Assembly: GCA_963742715.1 (NCBI GenBank)
Contig: CAVUMR010000002.1
Location: 744,001-808,000, forward strand
Length of the DNA stretch: 64,000 nucleotides
From: CAVUMR01 sp963742715
Lineage (GTDB): Bacteria; Actinomycetota; Actinomycetes; Mycobacteriales; Micromonosporaceae
Reading direction: 5' to 3'
Position 1 is the stretch's first letter; every line of letters starts with the position of its first letter. The notes beneath the pieces are model-generated. The model searched no databases. It worked only from the letters and a program-made list of their open reading frames with translations, and was not told the origin of the DNA. Shown here piece by piece: positions 33,535 through 43,232 of the stretch. The translations under genes and the position numbers were made by a program.

Positions 33535-35298
33535 GTGCGCGGCGGTATCCGATCACTCGTGACGCTGGCGGTCGCCTCGCTGGCGTTGGCCGGCTGCGGT
33601 CCGGCCGTGTCGTCCACTGTGGACGCCCGAGCCGGCTCGGCCGGCCCCGTCGGTGACGCGGTCACCGGCGCGGCCGTGGTCGAGCTGCTGCGCGACTCCT
33701 GGGTCAGCGACGGTGACCGCGGCTACTTCCTCGACGCGGTCCGCAGCCGCTCGGGTACGCCGATGTCGCTGTACCGGACCCGCTGGTGGCTGCGGCTCGG
33801 CTCGACCGGTCCGGGCGGTACCGCCGGTGTGGGCGGTACCACCGGAGTACGACCGGACAGCCTGCGGTCCTGGCTGGCACCGGCGCTGGACGGACGGCTG
33901 TCCGGCAGCGGGCTGCCGGCGGTAGCGCAGGTCGACTACGCGGTCGCCGCGCTGTCCTCGGTCCGCGCCACCGTGGACGCGGCGCGGGTCGCCCGTACCG
34001 TCGAGGCGCTGCGCCGGCACGGGCAGTACCGGGGTTCCGCCGGCGCGGACAGTCCGGACTGGGGGAGCACCGCGGTCGCGGTCCGGGTGCTCACCGAGCT
34101 TCGCCTTCCGGTGCCGGCCGAGGTGGTCGACGCGGCCGCCGACCGGCTGCGTGAACTGGCCGCCGGTACGACCACCCAGGCGCAGCTCAGCGAGGCGGTG
34201 TCGCTGATCGAGATCGCCGGGCACCTCGGCCCCGGCTTCGCCGGTCGGGTGCCGTCCGTGCCCGGGCTCGCGGCCGGCGCGGACCAGGCGCTGGCCGCGA
34301 TGCGGCCGGACGCGGTCTGGCTGTCCGCGCGTTCGGCACTGCGCCAGGCCGCGGCACAGTTGGGTGGCTCCCTCCCGCCGGTCGATCCGGCCTCCTGCGC
34401 CGGGCTGGTCGGCGGTACCGGCGGGGTGCGGCTGCCGGGGCAGGCCGTCGACGACCCGCAGGCCACGTACTACGCGGTCCAGCTCGGTTGCCGCGGTGCG
34501 CGGGTACCGGCGCCGCCGGCACACTCACGGGCCGGGTGGCCGGAGCCGGACGCCGGTACCGAGGCGCTCGGCGCGTCCGTGGTCGGGTTGCGGCTGGCCC
34601 GACTGCTCGGGATCGCGGACGCCTTCGCCGCGCCACTCGACCGGCAGGCCCGTAGCGTCTGGCTGCCGGTGGCCCGGCACGAGGACCGCCCCGTCGACCT
34701 GGCCAATCTCGCGCTGCTCGGTGCCGCGCTCGGTGCCGGGAGCCGCCTCGGCGCGCAGGTCGCCGCCGCGCTGCCGGTGGACCCCGCCGCCCGTACCGAC
34801 GCCGAGCTGCTGGTCCGGCTCGTGGCGCTGCGGTACACCCCGGCCGGCCCCGCGCACCGGTCGGCCCGGACCTGGATCCGGGCCGCGGCCGACCGCGGCC
34901 GTTCGGACAGCGGCGATTCCGACCGCAGCATGGTGCGGGCCGGCTGGCTGGTACTGGCCGCGGACCTGCTCGGCGACCCGGCACTGCGTACCCGCGCGAT
35001 GGCCGAGGCGGCGGCGCTGCGGGTGGCGCCGGGGCGGTACGCGGGCGGCCGGCCGGCCGACGGTGCGCCGCTGGCCGCGTCGTTCACCGCGTCCCTTACC
35101 GGCGTCCGGCTGGACGCGCCCGCGCCCGCGGACGACGTGCGGAAGGGCTGGACCCTCGCCGGCTTCTGCGCGGTCGACCGGTGCGCGGAGACCCGGTCCG
35201 ACCTGGCCCACCTCGACCACCCGTCGCTGCGGTCGCTCTACGCGCTGGCGGTGGCCGACCGGCACGCCTACGACCAGCTGTTCCCGATCGCCTTCTGA
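33535..35298 (+). CDS. Lipoprotein with long helical repeat domain
   Basis: A protein of 587 residues starting at GTG 33535 behind GGAGGT. The N-terminus is basic, then hydrophobic, and ends in LAVASLALAGCGP, a lipobox, so the mature protein should be lipid-anchored on the outer face of the membrane. The rest is a long run of alanine- and leucine-rich helices resembling an alpha/alpha barrel or toroid, with a short cysteine pair (FCAVDRC) near the end. It follows the two secreted proteins and may form a surface complex with them. No family recognised. Confidence 0.7.
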   Translation: MRGGIRSLVTLAVASLALAGCGPAVSSTVDARAGSAGPVGDAVTGAAVVELLRDSWVSDGDRGYFLDAVRSRSGTPMSLYRTRWWLRLGSTGPGGTAGVGGTTGVRPDSLRSWLAPALDGRLSGSGLPAVAQVDYAVAALSSVRATVDAARVARTVEALRRHGQYRGSAGADSPDWGSTAVAVRVLTELRLPVPAEVVDAAADRLRELAAGTTTQAQLSEAVSLIEIAGHLGPGFAGRVPSVPGLAAGADQALAAMRPDAVWLSARSALRQAAAQLGGSLPPVDPASCAGLVGGTGGVRLPGQAVDDPQATYYAVQLGCRGARVPAPPAHSRAGWPEPDAGTEALGASVVGLRLARLLGIADAFAAPLDRQARSVWLPVARHEDRPVDLANLALLGAALGAGSRLGAQVAAALPVDPAARTDAELLVRLVALRYTPAGPAHRSARTWIRAAADRGRSDSGDSDRSMVRAGWLVLAADLLGDPALRTRAMAEAAALRVAPGRYAGGRPADGAPLAASFTASLTGVRLDAPAPADDVRKGWTLAGFCAVDRCAETRSDLAHLDHPSLRSLYALAVADRHAYDQLFPIAF

Positions 35299-35407
35299 CG
35301 CTGAGCTTATGACTGAGCCGGCCGGCGCGACCAGCCCGGCCGGCCGCGACCGGCCCCGACGGATGGCCGTAATCCGGCGAAGAACTGTCGCTGCGGGGGA
35401 GCCGCCG

Positions 35408-37450
35408 CTACTTGTGGAAGACGATGCTGCCGCGCAACGCGGCCAACAGCGTCGCCTTGGTGAACGGCTTCGTCAGCAGCGGGATCGCGTTCTGTACCCG
35501 GTCGTTGAGCGGTTCGGCATAGCCGGACATGTACAGGATGCTCAGATCGGGTCTCTCCTCGGCGAGCCGGCGGCCCAGTTCGGTCCCGGGCATGCCGGGC
35601 ATGACGAGGTCGGTCAGCAGGCAGTGGATCGGGCCGGGGTGTCGATGCGCGAGGTCCAGCGCCTGGGCGCCGTCCGCCGCGGTCAGTACGTGGTAGCCGG
35701 CCGCGGTCAGGATGCGGTCCACGATCGTGCGGATCTGCTGCTCGTCGTCCACCACCAGGACGGTCTCGTCACCCCCGGACCGGGCGCCCGCCGTGGCGAC
35801 GACCGGCGCCCGGCTGATCGGGACGGCCGTGGCGGGCAGGATGACGTGGACGGCGGTGCCCTTCCCGGGCTGGGACTCGATGATGAGATCGCCGCCGGAC
35901 TGGTTGGCGATGCCCTGCACGGTGGTCAGGCCGAGCCCGCTGGTCTGCGCGCGGGATTTGGTCGTATAGAACGGCTCGATCGCGTGCTCGACCTCGTCCG
36001 GCGTCATGCCGTGGCCGGTGTCCCGGACCGTGAGCCGGACACACTTGCCGTTCCCGGTGCGGAGCACTTCGGGCAACGGCGACCCGTTCACGTCCAGCGT
36101 CGTCTCGATCCGCAGCACCCCGCCATCCGGCATGGCGTCGGCGGCGTTACTCGCCAGATGCCGCAGGACCTGCGCGATCTGGGCCGGGACGGCGAGTACC
36201 GGCGGCAGGTCGGGCGCCAGGTGAGGCTCGACCGTGATGGAGCGGCGGAGCGTGGCGCAGACGAGCTCGATCTCGGGCTCCAGGGCGGCGTTGATGTCCG
36301 TGGCCGCCGCTTGCGCCGGGCCGCGCTGGCCGAAGTACAGCAGCTGCCGGGTGAGATGGGCGGCGCGGTCGGCGGCGTGCAGGATGCTGTCCAGGTCACT
36401 GGTCATGTTCTTGGCGTGCTGCGGGTCGAGGTGGTCGGACTGGAGAACCTCGGTGATCGTTTCCCGCAGGATCTCGCCGTGGGCCAGCACGATGGCGAGG
36501 ATGTTGTTGAAGTCGTGGGCGGCCCCGCCGGCGAACCGGCGCAGGCTCTCCATCCGCTGGCTGGTGCGCCAGTCGGCCTCCTGGGTACGCCGCTGGTGTT
36601 CGACATCGCGACGTCCCTCCGCCTCCACCACCGGGGTGACGTCCTCGACGATCGCGATGAATCCCGTCGGCGTGCCGTTCCCGTCATCGGTGAGCCGGAG
36701 CTGTACATCGAGCCACTGCGGTGACCGGTCGGCACCGCTGACCTGGTCGCGATAGCGCGGCGTGGTCGCCGGACCCGGTTCGGCCAGCATCGCCAGCGCC
36801 TGCTGGTGATGCTCGGGAGCCAGGCAGTTCAGCCAGCCGCGGTCGAGCAGGTCGTCCGCGGACGCGCGCATGATGGCGGCCATCGCGGGATTGGCGTACG
36901 TCGCCTGACCGGTGCTGGTGCCCACCACGATGCCCACCGGTGCGCTCTCCACGATCGCCTGGAAGCGCTGCTCGCTGTCCTTGAGTCGTTGCACGGTCTC
37001 CACGAGCTTGTGGTTGACCAACCGGAGGTGGTCCCGGTCGGTGTGCGCGCGTGGCTCGGTCGAACCGTTCGGCACCGTCGCGGCGTGGCTGACCACAGCG
37101 TCGACGGCATCCAGCAGCGGTTGGGGATCCGAGGACTTGGTCACGATCTGGTCGATGTCGTACGCGTCCGCGATCGGCCGCAGTTCGCGTTCGTCGTAGT
37201 TGCCGCTGTAGAACACGACCCCCACATCGGCCGTATCGGGGTCCTCTCGTAACAACCGGACCAGCTCGTAGCCGTCCATGCCGGGCATCAGCACGTCCGT
37301 GACGACCACCTGCGGTCGCTCCCGGTGCGCCAGTACCAGCGCGTCCTCGCCGCCCGCCGCTTCGAGGACCTCGTACCCGCTGATGTCGAGCAGGTCGTGA
37401 ATGACCTGACGGTTGGCGACTGAGTCGTCGACGACCAGAACCGTTGTCAT
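35408..37450 (-). CDS. Hybrid histidine kinase (REC-PAS-HisKA-HATPase-REC)
   Basis: A protein of 680 residues. It begins with a receiver (TTVLVVDDSVANRQVIHDLL, phospho-Asp in VVVTDVLMPGMDGYE), then a PAS domain (about 165-285), a histidine box in FAGGAAHDFNNILAIVLAHG, an ATPase domain (VRLTVRDTGHGM, SGLGLTTVQGI), and a second receiver (ETVLVVDDEQQIR, LLTDLVMPGMPG). No membrane segment is present, so it is cytosolic. ATG 37450 is chosen because AGGAGG lies 8 bp upstream; a GTG at 37459 is too close to that site. It begins 5 bp after the other kinase gene, so the two are co-transcribed. Confidence 0.88.
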   Translation of the reverse strand: MTTVLVVDDSVANRQVIHDLLDISGYEVLEAAGGEDALVLAHRERPQVVVTDVLMPGMDGYELVRLLREDPDTADVGVVFYSGNYDERELRPIADAYDIDQIVTKSSDPQPLLDAVDAVVSHAATVPNGSTEPRAHTDRDHLRLVNHKLVETVQRLKDSEQRFQAIVESAPVGIVVGTSTGQATYANPAMAAIMRASADDLLDRGWLNCLAPEHHQQALAMLAEPGPATTPRYRDQVSGADRSPQWLDVQLRLTDDGNGTPTGFIAIVEDVTPVVEAEGRRDVEHQRRTQEADWRTSQRMESLRRFAGGAAHDFNNILAIVLAHGEILRETITEVLQSDHLDPQHAKNMTSDLDSILHAADRAAHLTRQLLYFGQRGPAQAAATDINAALEPEIELVCATLRRSITVEPHLAPDLPPVLAVPAQIAQVLRHLASNAADAMPDGGVLRIETTLDVNGSPLPEVLRTGNGKCVRLTVRDTGHGMTPDEVEHAIEPFYTTKSRAQTSGLGLTTVQGIANQSGGDLIIESQPGKGTAVHVILPATAVPISRAPVVATAGARSGGDETVLVVDDEQQIRTIVDRILTAAGYHVLTAADGAQALDLAHRHPGPIHCLLTDLVMPGMPGTELGRRLAEERPDLSILYMSGYAEPLNDRVQNAIPLLTKPFTKATLLAALRGSIVFHK

Positions 37451-37455
37451 TGCTG

Positions 37456-39921
37456 TCACCCTCCTCTGCCGACGTGCGGCGAGACTTCACCGGCCGACCC
37501 GGACAGCTGTATGGACGTCCGCGGTTCTGCTGGCACCGATGCCGGGTCGGGGCGCAGCGCCCGCGATACGGCGGAGATCAGTTGCTCGGGGGTGAAGGGC
37601 TTGGTCAGTAGCTGTACGCCACCGGTGAGCTCCGCGCCGCGCAGCACGTCCCCGGTGTAGCCGGACATGTACAGCACCGGAACCGCGCCGTGCCGGGCCC
37701 GGACCGCGGCGGCCAGCTGCGGCCCGTTGATGCCCGGCATGATCACGTCGGTGAGCAGCAGGTCCACCCGCAGGCCGCGATCCACCGCGGACACCGCGTC
37801 GGCGGGCTCGGTGAACGTGGTGACGGCGAGTCCGGCGTCCTGCAGGACGGTGGCGGCCAGTTCGATGACCGCCGGCTGGTCCTCGACCATGAGGACCCGG
37901 GCGGCGACCGGGAGCGGGGGCGCGACCGCGGTGACCGTCGGCGGCTCGGTGGGCAGCTCGGTGGCGGGCAGCAGGATCTCGAACGTGCTGCCCGCGCCGG
38001 GGCGCGACGTCACCTCGATCTGCCCGCCGGCGCCGGCGACGATGCCGTACACGGTGGACAGTCCCAACCCGGTGCCCTGGGTGACCGGCCTGGTGGTGAA
38101 GAACGGGTCGAACACGCGGGCGCGGGTCGCCTCGTCCATGCCGCAGCCGGTGTCGCTGACCGTCAACCGGGACCAGTCGACCGGACCGTGGGTACCGGGA
38201 TCGGTGATGTCCGGGGGAGCGCCGAGACGTTCCCACCCGATGCTCAACACGCCGCCGCCGGGCATCGCGTCCCGGGCGTTGGCGGCCAGGTTGATCAGTA
38301 CCTGATCCATCTGCCCTTGTTCGGCCGCCACCTGGAAACCGGACGCGGTGCCCTCGGCCGGCATCCGCAGGATGACCGACTCGCCGAGGGTGGCGGCGAG
38401 GAGCGGTTGGATGTCGGTCAGTACCCGGCCGAGATCGGTGGCGTGCTGCGGTCGGGGAGCGCCGCTGGTGAACATCAGCAGCTGGCGGGTCAGCGCGTCT
38501 CCCTTCGCCGCCGCCTCGGTGATGCGCTGGGCGCTCTTGCACAATGGCGAGTCCGCGGACAACTTGGCGGACAGGATCCGGGCGTGCCCACCGATGACGA
38601 CCAACAGGTTGTTGAAGTCGTGCGCGACCCCACCGGCGAGCTTGCCGAGGCTGTCGAGCCGTTGCAGTTGTTCGACCCGCCGCTGCAGTTCGTCGGCGCG
38701 TACCCGCTCGCTGATGTCGGTGAAGCTGGCCACCAGCTCCCGGACCCGGCCGGCCTGGTCGAGCAGTGGGGCGATCGTGACCAGCTCGGAAATCCGTACG
38801 CCGTCCGGCCGCATGATCGTCTGCTCGTACGAGACGCCGGACTCGAGTCCGGCGGCGACCCGCTTCAGCCGGTTCGTCGGCTCCTCGACGCCCGCGGTCG
38901 GCACCCACCACGGGAAGGGTGGCCCCTGTCCCAGAATCTGCTCGCTCGGCCGGCCCAATATTTCGCAGTACCGGGGATTGATCTCCACGATTCGCAGATC
39001 CCGACTGAGTACCGCGGCGCCGTCATGCAGTGCGTGCAGAATCGACGAGGTCCGGCGCCGCTGCTCCAGTACGTCGGTCAGCAACTGCTCCCGCTGCCGT
39101 TCACCACGGTCCAGCCGGGTGGCCGTGTCGCCGACGACGGTCGCGAGTACCAGCAGCACCACCGTCGCGGACAAGGTGGCCGAGACCCCCGGATCGCTCA
39201 CCACCCGGTGCCCGCCCAGCAGGTGGAACAGCGCACCGACGAGTGGGGGGAGCAGCAGCACCGGCGCCACTCGGCGCAGCAGCGTCGAGCCCGGGCTGCG
39301 GCCGACGAAACGGCGTACCCAGGCCCGGTCCGGTCGGGACAGCATGGTGCCCAGCGCCAGGATCGGTAGCGCGACAACCGGCTGTACGGCGACCTGCAGC
39401 GGCCCGGCGGACTGTTGCCGGATGGCCAGGCTGCCCAGGTACGCCATCGCCACGGACAGGGCCAGTGCCGCGCTGGCCGCCTCGAACGCCACATCCGGCC
39501 GGATCCGCCCGATCGGCCGCACTCCCCGGACCGCGAGCGCGAGTCCGGTGGTGACCAGCAGGATCGCCACCACGACCGGCACCTCGCCGGCGTTCCCGAC
39601 GAACGTCGACCGGTACAGGTCGGGATCGAAGAGGTCAGCGCCGAGCGCCACCAGTCCCGCCGCGGCGACGGCGAGCGCGAGAACTCGACCGGCGAGGCGC
39701 GTGGCCCGGTTGACGTGGGAAACCGCGATCAGTCCCAGTGCGGTGGCCAGTCCCAATAGGCAACTCGCCACCAGTGGGCGAATCTGGGGCAGCGCGGGAA
39801 ATGGCGCGACCAGAAACCGGACGTCGGATGCCCTACCGGCCAGGCCCGATAGTCCGGCGGTGGCCACAGTCGCCACCGAACCGGCCACATACCACGACAG
39901 GGTCGGCCGACTCACACGCAC
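37456..39921 (-). CDS. Membrane hybrid histidine kinase (TM-PAS-HisKA-HATPase-REC)
   Basis: A protein of 821 residues. The first 270 residues hold about eight predicted membrane helices and no large outside loop, so the sensor is probably intramembrane. Then come a PAS domain (ILHALHDGAAVLSRDLRIVE), the histidine box LAGGVAHDFNNLLVVIGGHA, an ATPase domain (TVSDTGCGMDEATRARVFDP, GTGLGLSTVYGI) and a C-terminal receiver (RVLMVEDQPAVIELA, LLTDVIMPGINGP). It leads a two-kinase operon. No DNA-binding response regulator or HPt gene lies beside it, so the output must be elsewhere. Confidence 0.87.
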   Translation of the reverse strand: MRVSRPTLSWYVAGSVATVATAGLSGLAGRASDVRFLVAPFPALPQIRPLVASCLLGLATALGLIAVSHVNRATRLAGRVLALAVAAAGLVALGADLFDPDLYRSTFVGNAGEVPVVVAILLVTTGLALAVRGVRPIGRIRPDVAFEAASAALALSVAMAYLGSLAIRQQSAGPLQVAVQPVVALPILALGTMLSRPDRAWVRRFVGRSPGSTLLRRVAPVLLLPPLVGALFHLLGGHRVVSDPGVSATLSATVVLLVLATVVGDTATRLDRGERQREQLLTDVLEQRRRTSSILHALHDGAAVLSRDLRIVEINPRYCEILGRPSEQILGQGPPFPWWVPTAGVEEPTNRLKRVAAGLESGVSYEQTIMRPDGVRISELVTIAPLLDQAGRVRELVASFTDISERVRADELQRRVEQLQRLDSLGKLAGGVAHDFNNLLVVIGGHARILSAKLSADSPLCKSAQRITEAAAKGDALTRQLLMFTSGAPRPQHATDLGRVLTDIQPLLAATLGESVILRMPAEGTASGFQVAAEQGQMDQVLINLAANARDAMPGGGVLSIGWERLGAPPDITDPGTHGPVDWSRLTVSDTGCGMDEATRARVFDPFFTTRPVTQGTGLGLSTVYGIVAGAGGQIEVTSRPGAGSTFEILLPATELPTEPPTVTAVAPPLPVAARVLMVEDQPAVIELAATVLQDAGLAVTTFTEPADAVSAVDRGLRVDLLLTDVIMPGINGPQLAAAVRARHGAVPVLYMSGYTGDVLRGAELTGGVQLLTKPFTPEQLISAVSRALRPDPASVPAEPRTSIQLSGSAGEVSPHVGRGG

Positions 39922-40060
39922 AACCCGAGGGTACGCCGTATATACGTGCTTTTTTCGAGATTGGATATGCCCGGTCGGAATCGTTCTCTATAGCTCGATT
40001 CCCGACATGGGTATCCGTTTGTATTTCCGATAAGAATCAGCTCTAGCGTGCTTTTCCGCG

Positions 40061-40100
40061 GCTGGTCGTGCCGGGACGCTTTCCGCACCCCGGCACAACC
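40061..40100. terminator. Hairpin downstream of the O-methyltransferase gene
   Basis: GTGCCGGG (40068-40075) pairs with CCCGGCAC (40089-40096) over a 13-base loop, and flanking GGT/ACC extends the stem with one mismatch. It begins about 20 bp past the leftward stop at 40121 and upstream of the kinase operon, so it probably separates the two transcripts. The region 39922-40060 is unusually AT-rich and likely holds the kinase promoter. Confidence 0.6.
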
Positions 40101-40120
40101 GCGAAACAGCCGGGCGTGCT

Positions 40121-41179
40121 CTAGTCGGTGGCGCTGAACTCCAGGATCGAGTGGAACGACGGGGTCCGCACCACGTTGCGCAGGGTCAGGCCGGCCGGCG
40201 TGGCCACCCGGGCGTACTCGTCGGCGGTACGCTCCCGCCCGCCGTCGTGGATGACCGCCATCCGCAGGTCGTACTCGGTGGACATCGCCCGCGCGTCGTC
40301 GTCGGCGATGACCCGCTCGGCGACCAGTACCTTGCCGGTACGGCCGGCCGCCGCGGCGACCCGCCGCAGGATCGCGGTGGACTCGTCGTCGTCGCGCTCG
40401 TGCAGCACCCGGGCCAGTACGTACACGTCGCCACCGGCGGGCAGCTCGTCGAAGAAGCTCTGCCCGACGATCGTGCACCGCTCGGCGACCCCCACCTCGG
40501 CCAGGTGCCGTTCGCCGCCCGGCCCGGTGGCCGGCAGGTCGACCAGCGTGCCGGTCAGGTGCGGGTGCGCGACCATGATGGCGCCGAGTACGTGACCCAC
40601 CCCGCCGCCGACGTCCACGACGTGCTTGACCCCGGACCAGTCGTACCCGTCGGCGAGCTCCGGGCCGAGCCGGCGGGCCGCGGCGATCATCATCCCGTTG
40701 AACGACTCGGACAGGATCGGGTCGGCGGCCAGGTCGTCGCGGAAGCCGCGACCGTAGACCTCGCGGTAGCCCGGTTCGCCCGACCGGACCGTGGCGAGCA
40801 GCCCGCCGCAGACCGCCATGTCGATCCGCGCGTTCGCGGAGTCGAGGTCGAGGTACGAGCAGAGCCGGGACGGATGGTCCGAACGGAGCAGCTTGCCCAC
40901 CGGGCCCAGTTCGTACCGGCCGGGGGAGACCTCGGTGAACACCCGCCGGGCGTCCAGGAAGCGCATCAGCCGGCCGAGCGCGTCCGCGTCCGCGCCCGCC
41001 TTCGCGGCCAGCTCGGTCACCTCGGTGCTGCCCGCGTCGATCAGGTCGGCCAGCCGCAGCGTGGCCGCCACCCGCAGCGCCATCGGGCTGAACAGGTCCA
41101 TCAGAGCGCGCGGGTCAGGCATGTCGGAGCCCGCCGCGGGTTTGCCCGGTGCCGCCGAGCCGTTGTTCGTGCCGGTCAT
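40121..41179 (-). CDS. SAM-dependent O-methyltransferase
   Basis: A protein of 352 residues. It has the two-part layout of aromatic O-methyltransferases such as DnrK/TcmN-OMT: an N-terminal dimerisation and winged-helix domain (ALMDLFSPMALRVAATLRLA) and a Rossmann domain with HVVDVGGGVGHVLGAIMVAH near residue 190. RVLHERDDDE carries the His often involved in catalysis. It would methylate a phenolic hydroxyl of the polyketide. ATG 41179 has AAGGGTGG upstream; a GTG at 41188 overlaps that site. It follows the second SARP gene by 121 bp on the same strand. Confidence 0.88.
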   Translation of the reverse strand: MTGTNNGSAAPGKPAAGSDMPDPRALMDLFSPMALRVAATLRLADLIDAGSTEVTELAAKAGADADALGRLMRFLDARRVFTEVSPGRYELGPVGKLLRSDHPSRLCSYLDLDSANARIDMAVCGGLLATVRSGEPGYREVYGRGFRDDLAADPILSESFNGMMIAAARRLGPELADGYDWSGVKHVVDVGGGVGHVLGAIMVAHPHLTGTLVDLPATGPGGERHLAEVGVAERCTIVGQSFFDELPAGGDVYVLARVLHERDDDESTAILRRVAAAAGRTGKVLVAERVIADDDARAMSTEYDLRMAVIHDGGRERTADEYARVATPAGLTLRNVVRTPSFHSILEFSATD

Positions 41180-41300
41180 GGAACCCACCCTTCACGTGCG
41201 TGTTCGCGCCCGTCGAAGCTCGAGGGAGCCGGGCGCGTCGGTCAGATGGCATGGCGTGCCGGTCGGGCGGCGGGATGCCGCCCGACCGGACCACGTGTCG

Positions 41301-43193
41301 TTACGCGCCGCGGGACTCCACCGCCGGCCAGCCCGGCCGGCCACCGCCGGCCAGCGCCGGCTCCCCGGTCAGCCGGCGGGCCGCCGCCCGCACCTGCGGG
41401 TGGAAGCGGTACCGGAAGCCACCGGTCGGGGCCAGTGGGGTGTCCTCGTCGATCTCGGCCAGCTGGAACTCCACCAGCCGTTCCAGCAGTGCCTCCGCGC
41501 TCGCCTCGTCGATGGTCAGCAGCTCGGCCACCTCGGGTGCGCAGACCGGCTCGGTCGCGGCGTCCGCGAGCGTGCCGAAGTCCCGCTGGTCGACCGGCGA
41601 GAGCAGCTGGTAGGTCAGCGCGGTACCGGTCAGCGCCGTACCACCCGACGGCGCCACCGGCGCGCTCGGCGCCGGTTCGCCGTGCAGCTGCGGCAGCAGC
41701 CGCGCGATCGGCCAGTGCGGCCGGAGCCGCAGCTGGCTCGCGGCCAGCCCCAGCGCGGCCGGTACCCCGTCACAGGCGGCGACGAGCTGACCGAGCGCGT
41801 GCGGGTCGCGGGACAGCCGCTGCCGGCCCACCGCCTGACTGAGCAGTTGTACCGAGTCCCGGTAGCCGAGCCGGGGCAGCAGTACGTCCAGCGTGATGGC
41901 CGGGTGGGTCAACCGCCGGCGACCGGCCACCAGAGTGGCGCAGCCGGCACCGGTGGGCAGCAACGGCATGATCCGCTCCGCGCAGACCACGTCGTCGAGT
42001 ACCACCAGCACCCGCCGGTTGGCGAGCTGGCTGCGGTACGCCCAGATCCGCTCCCGCAGCGAGGACGGGATGTCCCGGTCCGGTACGCCGAGCGCGCGCA
42101 GGAAGTCGGCCAGTACGGTGGCCGGCTCGACCGCGGTCCCGTCCGGTTCCAGCAGCCGCGCGTACAGCTGCCCGTCCGGGTACTCCGCGCGGAGCCGGTG
42201 CGCCGCGTGTACGCAGAACGCCGACTTGCCCGAGCCGGGCGCGCCGACGGCCATGACCACCGGTGCGGAGGTACGACCCTCGTCGGTGAGGGCCGCGACC
42301 ACGGCGTCGAGCTCCTCGCCCCGACCGACCATGGCGGAGCAGTCCGGCGGCAGTTGGCTCGGCGGGCTCGCCGGTGCGGTCGCGGTGGCGGTAGCGCGTT
42401 CGGCGGTCGCGTCCAGGCTCGGATCGGCGGACAGCATCGCCAGGTGCAGCCGCTGCAGCTCGGCGGTCGGCTCGACCCCGAGCTCCTGGGTCAGTACCCG
42501 GCGGGTCTGCTGGTACGTCTGGAGCGCCTCGGAGCGCCGGCCGGCCCGGTACAGCGCCAGCATCAGCTTGCCCTGGAAGCCCTCGTGGGTGGGGTGCTGC
42601 GCGACCATGCCGGTCAGTTCGCTGATCAGCTGGTGGTGCCGGCCGAGCTTGAGGTCGGCGTCGATGCGCTCCTCGATGACGGTCTTGCGGATCTCCTCGA
42701 GGCGCACCGACTCGGCCCGGAGTACCGGACCGCTGCCCACCGCGGTGAGCGCGGGACCGCGCCAGAGGGATACCGCCTCGCGCAGCAGCTTCGAGCCGGC
42801 CTCGAGGTCGTCCGCCTCGATCCGGGCGCGCCCGTCACCGACCAGCGTCTCGAACCGCCCGGCGTCGACGGCCCCGTCCGGCAGCCGCAGCGCGTACCCG
42901 CCGGGTGCGGTGCGCAGGCTGACCGCGCCGTCGAGCTCATGCCCGCCGAGTCCGGTCGAATGCCACCGGAACAGTTTTCGGAGTTGGTAGATGTAGGTCT
43001 GGAGAGTAGTAGTGGCACTGACCGGAGGCCGGTCCTCCCACAACTCTTCGATGAACTGATCGATGCGGATCAGACTTCCGGCCTGCATCGTCAGTAACGC
43101 GAGCACCCTCCGAAGTTTCGGAGCTGACGGAGTCATCTGGACTCCGTCAATGGTGACCTCGAACGGGCCGAGGACACGTACCTGTACTGGCAT
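41301..43193 (-). CDS. SARP-family transcriptional activator with BTAD and NB-ARC domains (second copy)
   Basis: A protein of 630 residues with the same domain order as the SARP at 22259: OmpR-type winged helix (VQVRVLGPFEVTIDG, SATTTLQTYIYQLRKLF), BTAD to about 255 (LGRHHQLISELTGMVAQHP), and NB-ARC with the loop VMAVGAPGSGKSAFCVHAA near 315. It is divergent from the core PKS operon and so well placed to control it. A perfect 9-bp dyad lies 40-68 bp upstream of its start. The two SARPs differ clearly in sequence, so this is not a recent duplication. Confidence 0.9.
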   Translation of the reverse strand: MPVQVRVLGPFEVTIDGVQMTPSAPKLRRVLALLTMQAGSLIRIDQFIEELWEDRPPVSATTTLQTYIYQLRKLFRWHSTGLGGHELDGAVSLRTAPGGYALRLPDGAVDAGRFETLVGDGRARIEADDLEAGSKLLREAVSLWRGPALTAVGSGPVLRAESVRLEEIRKTVIEERIDADLKLGRHHQLISELTGMVAQHPTHEGFQGKLMLALYRAGRRSEALQTYQQTRRVLTQELGVEPTAELQRLHLAMLSADPSLDATAERATATATAPASPPSQLPPDCSAMVGRGEELDAVVAALTDEGRTSAPVVMAVGAPGSGKSAFCVHAAHRLRAEYPDGQLYARLLEPDGTAVEPATVLADFLRALGVPDRDIPSSLRERIWAYRSQLANRRVLVVLDDVVCAERIMPLLPTGAGCATLVAGRRRLTHPAITLDVLLPRLGYRDSVQLLSQAVGRQRLSRDPHALGQLVAACDGVPAALGLAASQLRLRPHWPIARLLPQLHGEPAPSAPVAPSGGTALTGTALTYQLLSPVDQRDFGTLADAATEPVCAPEVAELLTIDEASAEALLERLVEFQLAEIDEDTPLAPTGGFRYRFHPQVRAAARRLTGEPALAGGGRPGWPAVESRGA

Positions 43194-43232
43194 GACCACC
43201 ACCACCCTATTTGACACCCCAGCGTGTCCGGG

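Noticed and set aside
35317..35345. Terminator between the lipoprotein and the kinase gene
   Set aside because: GCCGGCC-type arms are present but short and can pair in several registers; not distinct enough from background in such GC-rich DNA.
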